Below are positions 1 through 9,105 of a stretch of 64,000 bases of DNA, one piece after another. Source of the stretch: an archaeon (lineage in GTDB: Archaea > Thermoproteota > Thermoprotei_A > Marsarchaeales > Marsarchaeaceae); the NCBI GenBank assembly GCA_021817005.1, contig JAKAWJ010000006.1, positions 23,025 to 87,024 of the forward strand. Direction: 5' to 3'. The notes beneath the pieces were generated by a model. It worked only from the letters and a program-made list of their open reading frames with translations. It was not told the origin of the DNA and did not search any database. Both the position numbers and the translations under genes were made by a program. Every line of letters starts with the position of its first letter. Within the stretch, counting starts at the first letter, position 1.

Positions 1-1835
1 GCGTTAAGTTCTGCGAGTGCAGCGGACTTGCTGTAACCATCCCACACGTAGGCGCCGGAGCCAAGTTCGTTGATATAGAGCTTCTGGTAAAGGTTCTGCG
101 GTGGGGTGTGCAGGAATATGTGCTCCGGAAGAATAAAGCTATTCAGCTTGTAGAGCTCCCAGACGGATGACGTATTCAGATAGAGTGTTACCTGGTAGGG
201 ATTGGTTGGACTTACCTGAGAGTAAACCAGCTCGGGTATCGCCCCGTACGACAGTCCAGCATTTGCTGTCTCAGCGGTATAGTTGAGCACCATTCCATCA
301 ATGGAGTAGGGCTTTGTGCTGTTTATTCCGGCTTCGTCGAGATACCATAGGGTGAAGTTGTAGTCAGCCGCCGTAAGCGGGACGCCGTCCTGAAATGTCA
401 CGTTGTGCGCAAAATTCATCGTAACTGTTTCACCGTTTACAAGATTGCCGTCTGGAGTCGAGATATTCAGCCCAGTTTTAACCGTCCAGTTTTGGGCAAT
501 CCAAGGTAGTAGCTCTGCTGGGTTGGAAATGCTAGTAATGAATGGCGTATCATATAGTGGATAGAGAACAGAGTCTTCCGAAGCTGCAGGGGCGCTGTAG
601 ATGTCCATAGCCGCGGGTATGTCGCTCGATACGTCGGGGATATAAAACGTGCCTGATAGGGCAGACCCGTTAGGATGCACGTTATCCGTGCTTATTCCGA
701 ATCCGGGTGAGATAGCGTATCCCTGAAAGTCACGCACGTTCACTACAGTATCCGCTACGTTCCACCATAGTATGATGTAGGGCAGTTGCTGTTGCAGATA
801 CAGCTGAACTTGGTCTGTGATGCTTTCTGACTGTGTCAGACTGGATGTCTCTACTGCCTGCTGCAGCATGTTAAATATGGTCTTGTTGTAGAATCCGCCG
901 GCATTTTCATAGGTATAGCCCTGCTGACCAAAGAGGTACTCGAGCTGGAGCGGCCCAATCTGGGAAACGAACACCCACCCGAGCCAGAGCATGCCCCAGG
1001 TCTGCTGGGCGTAGGGAACGCTTGTCGCGTCTATAATGGTAGTTATGCTTTCGCCCTGAAGATTGATGGTCATGTTTGCCAGTGCGGCTGCGCTTTTCAG
1101 CAGCTGAGCTTGCTCGGTTGAAGGGTCATTTCCCGCCCAGTAGAGGAATGCAGCCTGAAACGCTGTTCCGTTGGGATAGGTCCACGTCCCAGTGTTGGCA
1201 TTGTAATGCAGACCGGCCAACTCGAAGTCTGTGATCGCTCGCGAAGGATTATACGATTCGTGCTGCTGGTAGAAATTCATTGCGGCCTGGCTGTAAAATT
1301 GAGGATAGCTGCTGTTCAGCAAAAACTCGGGGGAGGCCTCGCACGTCAGTCCACCGTGGCAAACGGTGGATTGCAGTGAGGAATAGTCTATGAGCGAAGC
1401 TATTCCCTGCCTGAAAAATGTATTGTTGTAGGGGTACTTGAAGAAGTTGAACTGAATCTGGCCAAAACCGAAAGTTGGGATACTTGTCACATTGAACATC
1501 GGGTTTGATTCGGCAGCCTGCAGGATACTGATATCCGTAAACGAATTGATATCCGCCTGTCCGGCCGTCATCGCCTCATAGATGGCCTGCGGATTGGTGT
1601 ATGTCCACTCAAACACCTGTTTACCCACGTACGGGAAGTGGTAATCTACTGCGGAAGCCGATTTAATCGAGGTAGTAAAATTTGCTAGCCCTGGATATAC
1701 CGATTGAGCAGTGGGAGTGAAGCCCTGCGCCGAGATGGCGCTCGAAGACACTAGCAGCGCGCCCAGCAAGGCGGCCACTAGAAGGGCACTCAGGCTCAGC
1801 TCCTTAAACTCACGTCTCGCTCTGAAATGAGACAT
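1..1835 (-). CDS. Peptide/oligopeptide ABC transporter substrate-binding protein (5' part, cut by window edge)
   Basis: Open from an ATG at 1835 down to base 1 with no stop, about 611 residues, so the C-terminus lies outside the window. The start is followed by RRE-FK and a hydrophobic stretch ending near residue 33 (LLVSSSAISAQG), a signal peptide or membrane anchor. The mature part is rich in Tyr, Asn and Gln and has many N-x-S/T sites, as in extracellular archaeal binding proteins. Family 5 (DppA/OppA) signatures are visible: an FFRQGIASLID block near residue 140 and VTFQDGVPLTAADYNF near residue 480. In typical DppA proteins the second block comes first, so the domain order here is unusual (see findings). 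Likely role: capture of peptides outside the cell for an ABC importer whose other subunits would lie beyond the left edge. Confidence 0.85.
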   Translation of the reverse strand, partial: MSHFRARREFKELSLSALLVAALLGALLVSSSAISAQGFTPTAQSVYPGLANFTTSIKSASAVDYHFPYVGKQVFEWTYTNPQAIYEAMTAGQADINSFTDISILQAAESNPMFNVTSIPTFGFGQIQFNFFKYPYNNTFFRQGIASLIDYSSLQSTVCHGGLTCEASPEFLLNSSYPQFYSQAAMNFYQQHESYNPSRAITDFELAGLHYNANTGTWTYPNGTAFQAAFLYWAGNDPSTEQAQLLKSAAALANMTINLQGESITTIIDATSVPYAQQTWGMLWLGWVFVSQIGPLQLEYLFGQQGYTYENAGGFYNKTIFNMLQQAVETSSLTQSESITDQVQLYLQQQLPYIILWWNVADTVVNVRDFQGYAISPGFGISTDNVHPNGSALSGTFYIPDVSSDIPAAMDIYSAPAASEDSVLYPLYDTPFITSISNPAELLPWIAQNWTVKTGLNISTPDGNLVNGETVTMNFAHNVTFQDGVPLTAADYNFTLWYLDEAGINSTKPYSIDGMVLNYTAETANAGLSYGAIPELVYSQVSPTNPYQVTLYLNTSSVWELYKLNSFILPEHIFLHTPPQNLYQKLYINELGSGAYVWDGYSKSAALAELN

Positions 1836-2029
1836 AGACGCCAGTCCAATCTCAACCATTTAAATCTTTTCAGCCGCGCTAACGGCTGGTCTCAGGATGA
1901 AGCCTATGCAAAGAATTCGTCTCGCGCTGTGGACACGAGAGCCTCAATCCAAACCCTCCAGCCTTCTAAACGATATTTCGTCCGCTTACAGAGCAATACA
2001 CCTAACTATAACGACCTTTTTGTCACATT

Positions 2030-2989
2030 ATGCCACGCACATCGGTCCAGAGGCCGCGCAGGCTCAAAAAGGGTGCTACAGTAGCGGTTATTGCCCCGTC
2101 TAGCTTTCCGGATTATCCGGAATTTTCGCTGTTCGAAGGACTTGAGTACATCAGGAAACTCGGCTTCAGACTGAAAATCGGAAAAACTCTGACAGAAGCC
2201 AAATCCCGATGGTACCTGAGCGGAGAAGACGAATTCAGAGCGCAGGATATCAACACAGCCTTTGCCGATGAAAATGTGGATGCGATTATTTGCGCCCGAG
2301 GTGGAGCCGGGTCTATGCGGATATTGAAACTACTGGATTACGACCTCATAAAGAAGAATCCCAAACCTTTCGTGGGATATTCCGACACCACGAGTATCCA
2401 GAATGCTATGCTAAGCCTTTCCGGGCTGGCGAGCATTCAAGGACCGATGGGTGCCGTTGGCTTCGGGAAGGACTCCGATGTCAAAAAGACAAAGATGTAC
2501 TGGAACACACTCGTCTCCATGCTCGGGGGTGAGGAGCTGCAGCTTGGCGCCTGGAAAGGCGGGCCCCCTCCGTTGACCGTCAAGGCCGGGCGGGCGGAAG
2601 GGAGACTAGTGGGTGGAAATCTGATTCTGTTCACGCTACTTGGAGGGTCCAAATACTGCCCTACTCAAAATGGAGACGTGCTCTTCCTTGAAGACATTAG
2701 CGAAGAAACCTGGAGGGTCGACAACTTTCTTGCTTCCTTGTCCGCTCAGGGCGCTCTGGACCGCGCCTCTGGTATCGTGCTCGGTGAGTTTCCAAGAGAG
2801 CGCGAACAGGCGAGGGGGCCGAGGCTGGAAGAAATCTTCAGAACATATCTAGAGAACCTGGATGCCCCGTCATTCATCAACTATCCTTGCTGCCACGGGT
2901 ACGGCCACGAACCTGTTCCATTAGGCATCCGTGTTTCTCTAGATGCCGATAAAAGGTTGCTGCAGATGCTGGAAGCCGCAGTTGAGTGA
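2030..2989 (+). CDS. S66 family LD-carboxypeptidase / MccF-like serine peptidase
   Basis: The 319-residue length is normal for the family. The N-terminus has the family-typical KGATVAVIAPSS strand and turn. The nucleophile elbow FVGYSDTT places Ser118, FLEDISEE supplies Glu221, and GYGHEPVPLG supplies His293, so the Ser-Glu-His triad is complete. Bacterial members trim murein tetrapeptides or cleave microcin C7-like peptide conjugates. An archaeon has no murein, so a role in peptide turnover or detoxification is inferred. The ATG at 2030 is the first start that leaves the N-terminal strand intact. It is transcribed away from the neighbouring peptide-binding protein gene, which fits peptide metabolism but does not prove a link. 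Confidence 0.88.
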   Translation: MPRTSVQRPRRLKKGATVAVIAPSSFPDYPEFSLFEGLEYIRKLGFRLKIGKTLTEAKSRWYLSGEDEFRAQDINTAFADENVDAIICARGGAGSMRILKLLDYDLIKKNPKPFVGYSDTTSIQNAMLSLSGLASIQGPMGAVGFGKDSDVKKTKMYWNTLVSMLGGEELQLGAWKGGPPPLTVKAGRAEGRLVGGNLILFTLLGGSKYCPTQNGDVLFLEDISEETWRVDNFLASLSAQGALDRASGIVLGEFPREREQARGPRLEEIFRTYLENLDAPSFINYPCCHGYGHEPVPLGIRVSLDADKRLLQMLEAAVE

Positions 2990-3234
2990 ATCGGATACGG
3001 TCAGTCGTAGCCGAATTCTATCTTCTCTTTATTCTATTCTTTATCAAACGAATACGAAATTCGGCTCAGCAAATATCTGTCACGCCTTCAGAGAGTATGG
3101 CTCATTCTGGATTCGCAGCGCCATGGTTGCATGGGGAGTCACATGCACAGATTGTGAATCCGGATATAGATTCTGCGTGCCTCCTCGGGGAAACGCAAGG
3201 GCTGCAGACCAGAAATTACGATAGTCCGTGAAAC

Positions 3235-5115
3235 TCAAGATCCTATTCGTTTGCCAGTTCTCGCATCCATCCACTCTGTGCGTACGCGGCCATTCAGGAC
3301 GAGTTCTAGTCTGTACAACGGGTAATAAAACACTTTGCAACTTTCAATTGTGGCGTCTTCGAACAAACCTTTGACAACTTCCTCCAACTTGGCTTCGTTT
3401 ATTTTGGGCTCTTCCACCTTGGCTTCGGACAAATCGACATTCTCCAAATAGAGCGCCCGCTCCGAGAGTCTAACGTCTGGCAGAGCGACGAGCCGCCTGT
3501 AGAGCTTGGTCCTACCCACTTCTCTGGAGCCAACCAGTCGCTTCTCTTCGAGAACCCGGAGCCCGGAGCGCACTGATTCTTTTGTGATATTAGACCTGCT
3601 GGCTATATCCGCTGTGCCCGTATAATCATCCGACCCGAGCGCTACAAGGATGCCAACCTGAGTAGCGGAAAGACCGATGAGCCGTTTCATGCCATCATGC
3701 GAGCTAAACCTTTCTTCAAAGGAGACCGCATTGCCGTTGACGGCGTCGAAATACGAGTATTTGGTTTCATACTTTCGCCGTATTAACGCTGAGCGAACTC
3801 GCATGGAGATTCCTAGTTCGACCACGGCCCGCATGACCAAATGAACCGATGCCACGGTTTCTTCTTTCCCGAACATGAAGAAGCTTCTTTCCCGCCTGAC
3901 CATACTCACTGCTTCTGGCGCGGCGATCAAGGGTGGTAGTCCATACGCTTTCGGTGTGACTGCTCCAGCCCGGACTTCCGACGCATGAACGCCCGTGAGT
4001 CCCTGCTTCTTAGGGGACAGTGTAGCGCCAAGCTTCTCTCCGCCATTATTGCTGCTCTCCCTGTGGAGTTCAACTTCATCCGAGCCGTCGTCTTCGAACT
4101 CGGCAAGCATTGTTGACCTTCCGGTTGAAGTTGCTTCTGCGCTCAGGGCTGGTTCTCTCGCAGACTGGACAGATCTAGTTCGTCCCGATTCGGCTCCGGC
4201 CACTCCTTTGCTCTGGGATAGCACCTCTTCTTCCTGAAATTCGGTGGAAGCTGGCCCTGCAGCAACGGAGCGTTTCACGTCCTCCAATGCTGCGCGCTGT
4301 TGAGGTTCCCCGGCTAATTTTGGTGTAGTCCCCCCGTGCCGGGTTTCTCTCTCACGTATTCGAACCCTCACTGGTGTTGGCGAGAGTCCTCCCATAGCGA
4401 GAAAACTCCCTGCTGGAAGTGTTGGTAGCTGTTCAAGAAGCTCCTTGTAAGTAAAGAACTGTTCGACCGCGCGCATGTCGTTCTTTAAAACCAGCCGGCC
4501 GATTAGCTGATTACCGCACTGGCTGAGCACGTTTTTATCCACAAGTGATGGGCGCTGAGTACACACAACCATCCCTAGGCCCCGTTTTCTTCCTCGTCTT
4601 GCAACTTCGTTCATTATCGGCAGACGCTCTCCGCCGCTCTGCGGGATGAACTTGTCAGCCTCTTCGACTATCAGTAAGTATGGCGTTCGTTTGTTAGATA
4701 ACACGTCGTACAACACTGATACAAAAGCGTCCACCTTTCCGTGAGAACTATCTGTTTCCGAAATGTCCAAGATCAGGGGGGGTGAATCCGGGGCAGCCTT
4801 GGCCAGTTTTGTGATATCTACTTCGTGCCATTTCATGTCGCAATACGGGTCCTCTCCTATCCAGAGGGCCTCAAATCGGTCTTTGAGGCCAGAGTATTCG
4901 CCTTCGGTATCCAGAAGGGCGAAAGGGACCCCTCCCTTGCACAGCTCCTCGCAAAGGACCCCCACGGCGTAGCTCTTGCCGCTGCCGCTGGAACCAATGA
5001 TACACGTCCTGCCAGTAGCTATGCTGTCTGCGCTTACCTGAAATGGGCGCAGATCTTTAGGTGGAATCAACCCTACGGCTTCGGACTGTACTGCCCCGAG
5101 TTCAAGCAGAACCAT
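3235..5115 (-). CDS. HerA-like (DUF87) P-loop ATPase with C-terminal winged helix
   Basis: 626 residues. Residues 1-255 form a HerA/FtsK-like ATPase: Walker A GSSGSGKS at 41-48, Walker B YLLIVEEADK at 146-155, a basic NEVARRGRKRG segment at 169-179 (arginine-finger region) and TQRP at 187-190. Residues 256-400 are a low-complexity Ser/Gly/Glu linker. Residues about 480-540 form a winged helix (LSATQVGIL, then NITKESVRSGLRVLEEKRL and a wing). A small alpha/beta tail ends with RVRTEWMDARTGK. HerA proteins are DNA-translocating hexamers that often pair with NurA in end resection, but no NurA gene is nearby. The winged helix suggests sequence-guided DNA loading, which is inference. ATG start at 5115. 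Confidence 0.85.
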   Translation of the reverse strand: MVLLELGAVQSEAVGLIPPKDLRPFQVSADSIATGRTCIIGSSGSGKSYAVGVLCEELCKGGVPFALLDTEGEYSGLKDRFEALWIGEDPYCDMKWHEVDITKLAKAAPDSPPLILDISETDSSHGKVDAFVSVLYDVLSNKRTPYLLIVEEADKFIPQSGGERLPIMNEVARRGRKRGLGMVVCTQRPSLVDKNVLSQCGNQLIGRLVLKNDMRAVEQFFTYKELLEQLPTLPAGSFLAMGGLSPTPVRVRIRERETRHGGTTPKLAGEPQQRAALEDVKRSVAAGPASTEFQEEEVLSQSKGVAGAESGRTRSVQSAREPALSAEATSTGRSTMLAEFEDDGSDEVELHRESSNNGGEKLGATLSPKKQGLTGVHASEVRAGAVTPKAYGLPPLIAAPEAVSMVRRERSFFMFGKEETVASVHLVMRAVVELGISMRVRSALIRRKYETKYSYFDAVNGNAVSFEERFSSHDGMKRLIGLSATQVGILVALGSDDYTGTADIASRSNITKESVRSGLRVLEEKRLVGSREVGRTKLYRRLVALPDVRLSERALYLENVDLSEAKVEEPKINEAKLEEVVKGLFEDATIESCKVFYYPLYRLELVLNGRVRTEWMDARTGKRIGS

Positions 5116-5251
5116 GGCGCTTAGCTCAGCTGCAATAGACCTCCGACTGATATAACATTTTGTCTTGAGAAGCGATCCCGATACGTTCTCAGGGACTCCA
5201 CAGTATCATATGCCTGTAGTCACAAGCGAAGCAATTGCAGCGAGAAGAGCT

Positions 5252-5288
5252 CAGCTTAGATTCTTGGGTCTAGAGCCCCTGTAAGCTG
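5252..5288. promoter_or_regulatory. Nested inverted repeat upstream of EVE gene
   Basis: CAGCTTA at 5252-5258 is perfectly complementary to TAAGCTG at 5282-5288, and inside it GGG at 5266-5268 can pair with CCC at 5276-5278 around TCTAGAG. It lies between the divergent HerA-like and EVE genes. It could be an operator, or a stem-loop in a short transcript. No function is proven. Confidence 0.35.
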
Positions 5289-5327
5289 AATCTCGCCCTA
5301 GGACCAAACTCCTAGATGGATGTCCAT

Positions 5328-5336
5328 AAGTATACG
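5328..5336 (+). promoter_or_regulatory. TATA-like element for EVE gene
   Basis: AAGTATAC, centred near 5332, would place transcription start near 5358, six bases before the TTG at 5364. GGAGGG at 5355-5360 also precedes that TTG. Confidence 0.4.
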
Positions 5337-5363
5337 CCACTATTGCATTTCAGCGGAGGGAAC

Positions 5364-5777
5364 TTGGAGTTGGGTTCTTATTGGCTGTTCAAAGAGGAGC
5401 CATCACATTACTCCTGGGAGGACTTGGTGAAGGATGGAGAAACCGAGTGGAACGGTGTTCGTAACAATCTGGCGCTGAAGCACTTGAGTCACATAAAGTC
5501 GGGAGATCACATATTTTTCTATCACACCGGGAATGAAAAGTGTGTAGTCGGTATAATGGTCGCTGTGGGTGATGCGGCGCATGTCGAGTCCAACGGAGGG
5601 GAAGTTGGTATAGTGGTGAAAGTAAGACCTGTCAGAAAACTTCCGAAACCCGTTAGCTTGGCACAGATAAAGGCGGACAAGCGCTTCTCAGCATTTGAAC
5701 TTGTACGCATTCCGCGCCTCTCGGTTATGCCTGTCCGAAAGGAATTATGGGACGCAATCCTGGATTTGGGTGGGTAG
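5364..5777 (+). CDS. EVE domain protein (PUA-like, modified-base reader)
   Basis: The protein opens with YWLFKEEPSHYSWEDLVKDG and continues with W-x-GVRNN and KSGDHIFFYHTG, the diagnostic EVE-domain blocks. The aromatic cage residues and the full domain of about 135 residues are present. EVE domains bind modified bases in DNA (such as 5-methylcytosine derivatives) or RNA, and occur in restriction systems or as stand-alone proteins. No restriction gene is adjacent here, so this is the housekeeping stand-alone type. I chose TTG 5364 because of the purine-rich GGAGGG just upstream and a TATA-like element at proper distance. An in-frame ATG at 5316 would add 16 residues that do not look like the family. 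Confidence 0.85.
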   Translation: MELGSYWLFKEEPSHYSWEDLVKDGETEWNGVRNNLALKHLSHIKSGDHIFFYHTGNEKCVVGIMVAVGDAAHVESNGGEVGIVVKVRPVRKLPKPVSLAQIKADKRFSAFELVRIPRLSVMPVRKELWDAILDLGG

Positions 5778-6092
5778 GAATCGAAATACAATTTCCGGGC
5801 GCCTACCCCTCCCCCCTTTATCTTTTCGGCTATGAGAGAGCCTGCTGTGGGCGGAGCAGGAAGACTCTCGTCACCGCATAGGCTTACTTTTAATACAATC
5901 ATCAAACCACTACGCGTCGAACAAGTTCTGACACTTGACAAATATCCAAGTGCTGGATGGATGCAAGAGCTTCTGGCAATCGATATCCGCGACATTCAGA
6001 ATATCGGGTGGCGCGTGTTTCTCGTTTCTGCTTGTAATTGAACCCCGGCCAAGTTCCAGACAGACTGCATCTTCGGGACCGGGTTGACAAAG
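5778..6092. other. Intergenic, no convincing gene
   Basis: About 315 bases between the EVE gene and the permease promoter. It holds a pyrimidine-rich CTTTATCTTTT stretch near 5817-5827 and short open frames without family resemblance. A 69-residue frame at 5832-6041 has no supporting signal. Confidence 0.5.
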
Positions 6093-6105
6093 CTTTAACT
6101 ATAAG
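6093..6105 (+). promoter_or_regulatory. TATA-like element for permease operon
   Basis: CTTTAACTATAAG, centred about 29 nt upstream of TTG 6127. This spacing predicts a leaderless or nearly leaderless mRNA. Confidence 0.5.
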
Positions 6106-6126
6106 TTTACAGTTGCTCAATACGCC

Positions 6127-7668
6127 TTGCCAGAGAAGGAAGAAGGGTCTATCAAGGACGCGCCTAAAGGCGCGAGTGCAGCTACTCAAGCATCAATAGC
6201 CGGAACTACTACGCTGAAAAGGGGCGCGGTGGGGACAATACACGGAGTCTTCCAGTCGTTCTCGTTTGTGGGCCCAGCCGCGGACGTGGCCATACTCTTA
6301 GTAGGCACTGTGGGCTTTGCGTTGCTCTCGACACCGCTAGCTGTGATTTTTGCCTGGCTCATCTACGGGCTCTGGATGATCACCCCTTATGAGTTCTCCA
6401 AATACAAGACAAATGCAGGTAGTTACTATGCCTATTCGGCTAGCTCTACCACAGATGGTTCGCTCGGGCCCATCACTCTTTTTAGCTGGATGGGTGAGAA
6501 TCTCACTGGCCAGTCTTTTGGAATACTGGGACTCGCTGGATTCCTGTTCGCCATATCTTCGTTTATATCCAATATACCCTACATCTGGGTAGTCTTCGCT
6601 GTAATCATCACAGTATACATGTTCGTACTGCCTTACCTAGGAATCAGGATATCCCTGAGTTACGTCGCGATTACGGGCATAATGGAAGTGCTGGTGCTTG
6701 TAATTGGGGCAATAATAATCATAATCCGCGTCGGGCCAGGTAATAGCCTCACACCCTTCACAATTCCGGCTGGCGCCTTGGGTGGCGTATTTTTCGGGGT
6801 TGTCTTCTCGATTCTTGATTTCACGGGCCTGGGTACGGTCACAACCGTTTCGGAAGAAATACAGGAGCCTCGTAAGAAAATCAGAAAGGCGCTCATAATC
6901 GCATGGCTGATCTCAGGGGTGGCGCTTATTCCCACCTCGTATGCGCTTATGGTGGGATGGATTAACCCCATCGGAGGACATGCTGCCAACCTGATAACGA
7001 ATTATGCCAGCTCCCCCGACCCCGGACTCATCGTATTTCGGAACTATCTCGGCCCGATTGGATTTATTCTGCTGGCTATCTTTACAATCAACAGCTACTT
7101 TTCTTACGGAGTTGCAAAAACCAACGCGGTGAGCCGCATTTGGTATTCCGCGGCTCGGGACGGCGTAGTGTTTCCAGGTAGTGTTTCCAAGCTCCACCCG
7201 AAGCACCGCACCCCGGCTAACGCCATGATTCTGTGGTTGGGCAGTTCATTCGTTCTTGATATAATCCTCGGGCTCATCTTCGGACCATTGACCGCTGGTC
7301 TGGTGCTGCTTTCAATGGCCGGAATCTCGATAATATTTGTTCACGTTTTTGCGAACACGGGTCTGTCCTTCTTCAGTTATTCAGAACTCCGTAAGAGAGG
7401 CGAGTCCAACGTGCTCTATCACTTTATCGCACCCATAGCCTCATCTATACTCGGGATTATCGTGGTGGGCTATTCCCTGCAGTCTGCTTTTTCTGCGTAC
7501 ATCTCTACTCCGACCACAACCAATCTCGCGTATTTGGTGGCCCCAATTCTGGGCGTGGTCTGGTGCCTGGGACTGGGTGGGGCGCTTACGCTCTACTACC
7601 GCTCCAAGAAAAGTGACATACTCGCAAAAGCCGGCAGGTATGACGCAGAAGCTGTTGCAGAAGCTTAA
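6127..7668 (+). CDS. APC superfamily amino acid permease
   Basis: 513 residues with about 12 hydrophobic segments, the usual APC size and topology. A polar N-terminal tail is followed by the first helices, with FGVVFSILDFTGLGTVTTVSEE in the middle. That Ser-Glu-Glu motif, followed by EPRKKIRKAL, is the conserved APC loop (normally SEE-x-xNPRRxIP). It should import amino acids at the cytoplasmic membrane by proton or sodium symport; the substrate cannot be read. A TATA-like element sits just upstream, and the TTG start at 6127 is where leaderless initiation would fall. The next gene, a class III aminotransferase, begins 26 bases downstream on the same strand, so uptake and transamination of an amino acid or amine are probably co-expressed. 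Confidence 0.9.
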   Translation: MPEKEEGSIKDAPKGASAATQASIAGTTTLKRGAVGTIHGVFQSFSFVGPAADVAILLVGTVGFALLSTPLAVIFAWLIYGLWMITPYEFSKYKTNAGSYYAYSASSTTDGSLGPITLFSWMGENLTGQSFGILGLAGFLFAISSFISNIPYIWVVFAVIITVYMFVLPYLGIRISLSYVAITGIMEVLVLVIGAIIIIIRVGPGNSLTPFTIPAGALGGVFFGVVFSILDFTGLGTVTTVSEEIQEPRKKIRKALIIAWLISGVALIPTSYALMVGWINPIGGHAANLITNYASSPDPGLIVFRNYLGPIGFILLAIFTINSYFSYGVAKTNAVSRIWYSAARDGVVFPGSVSKLHPKHRTPANAMILWLGSSFVLDIILGLIFGPLTAGLVLLSMAGISIIFVHVFANTGLSFFSYSELRKRGESNVLYHFIAPIASSILGIIVVGYSLQSAFSAYISTPTTTNLAYLVAPILGVVWCLGLGGALTLYYRSKKSDILAKAGRYDAEAVAEA

Positions 7669-7693
7669 TTTCCTTATTTGGAGTAGATAGTTC

Positions 7694-9064
7694 ATGGACG
7701 CAGCCGAGCAGCTGAGCTTGCCTGGAGCTCCGAATATCAGAGTGCCACCCCCGGGTCCAAAGTCTGCGGAGTTACTCAAGACCCAGGAGCGACTGGAGAC
7801 TCAGAGCAGAACCATCACTCAACAATTCAGCATGGCCATAAAGAGAGCAAAGGGCTCGGTTATCGAAGACATGGATGGCAATCTGTACATCGACTGGTTC
7901 AGCGGCATCTGTGTGCTAAATCTTGGCCACGCAAACCCCGTAGTAAAAAGAGCGATGATTGAGCAGATTGACAAGCTGGTACACATGAACGAAGTTCCGA
8001 GCGAAGCAAGAGTTCGATTCATGGAAACGCTCGAATCCACCCTGCCCGGGAGCCTAAAGAACAGCGCAAAATTCATGTTCACTGTTACTGGCGGTGATGC
8101 CTGCGAGGCCGCTGTGGCTCTGGCAAGGCATGTGTCAAAGAAGAGAACCATAGTGGTCTTCGGAGGAGCGTACCACGGAGTGGCTGGGGACATTGTGGGG
8201 GCAACTGCGAATTACCATTATCGGGATTACGCTACTCTCAGTTCCGCGGGGTTTCATCATTTGCCTTACCCATACACCTACCGTTTTCCAACGAAAACCA
8301 GCAAGGAAGAAATGGCTAGGGCAGTGGTGGACCAGCTCGAGTACTCGATAAGAGACCCTTACTCCGGGGTGGGCGGGGTTGGGGGCGTACTTGTAGAACC
8401 CATCCAAGGAGAAGGCGGATACATCGTCCCGCCGGATGATTTTCTGCCCATGCTGCGCGAAGTGACCGAAAAATACAGTATCCCGCTCATTGTAGACGAA
8501 ATACAGTCCGGAATGGGTAGAACCGGGCGGATCTGGGCGAGCGAACACGTTGGAATATCACCCGATATAATGTGCATGTCAAAAAGCATCGGAGGGGGGA
8601 TTCCCACATCCGTCGTAGCATATCGAAAAGATTTCGACGAGGATCTCCCGGCGGGCTTTCATCTCGGTACTTTTCGTGGCAATCCTGTGGCGCTTGCTGC
8701 GGGGGAAGCGATCTTACGGCACTTCAAGGAGTCCAGCCTTCTCGAGAGGGTTAGGGTTCAGGGGGACCGGATCAAGACGAGGTTTCAGGAAATTTCGTTA
8801 AGGTTCGACCAGATTGGCGAAGTGAGGGGGAGGGGTTTCATGATCGGGACCGAGCTAGTGAACAGCCGCGAGACGAGGGAACCGGGAACGGAACTCGCGA
8901 GAAAGGTCAAAGAGGGCATGTTTTCGAGGGGTGTGCTCATGCACACCTGCGGACACTTTTCGAACGTGTTGCGCTTCATGGCACCCCTTACAATTGAAGA
9001 TTCGCTTGTTGACAAGGGCTTGGAGATATATGAAGCTTCCATGGAAAAAGCAGTAAGAGGTTAG
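7694..9064 (+). CDS. Class III PLP-dependent aminotransferase (4-aminobutyrate aminotransferase-like)
   Basis: 456 residues, normal for GABA/ornithine/acetylornithine-type enzymes. Visible family blocks are IDWFSGICVLNLGHANP near the N-terminus, FGGAYHG, EPIQGEGGYIVPP, LIVDEIQSGMGRTG (the PLP-nitrogen Asp) and MSKSIGGGIP, where Lys297 is the Schiff-base lysine. GTFRGNPVALAAG follows as expected. It transfers an amino group from an omega-amino compound or amino acid to 2-oxoglutarate in the cytoplasm. Substrate choice is uncertain; archaeal relatives are often annotated as GABA aminotransferase. It follows the permease by 26 bases, suggesting one transcript. Confidence 0.9.
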   Translation: MDAAEQLSLPGAPNIRVPPPGPKSAELLKTQERLETQSRTITQQFSMAIKRAKGSVIEDMDGNLYIDWFSGICVLNLGHANPVVKRAMIEQIDKLVHMNEVPSEARVRFMETLESTLPGSLKNSAKFMFTVTGGDACEAAVALARHVSKKRTIVVFGGAYHGVAGDIVGATANYHYRDYATLSSAGFHHLPYPYTYRFPTKTSKEEMARAVVDQLEYSIRDPYSGVGGVGGVLVEPIQGEGGYIVPPDDFLPMLREVTEKYSIPLIVDEIQSGMGRTGRIWASEHVGISPDIMCMSKSIGGGIPTSVVAYRKDFDEDLPAGFHLGTFRGNPVALAAGEAILRHFKESSLLERVRVQGDRIKTRFQEISLRFDQIGEVRGRGFMIGTELVNSRETREPGTELARKVKEGMFSRGVLMHTCGHFSNVLRFMAPLTIEDSLVDKGLEIYEASMEKAVRG

Positions 9065-9105
9065 TCGTACAGACGAGCTCAATACCGCGCCACGGCCCAA
9101 AGTTA

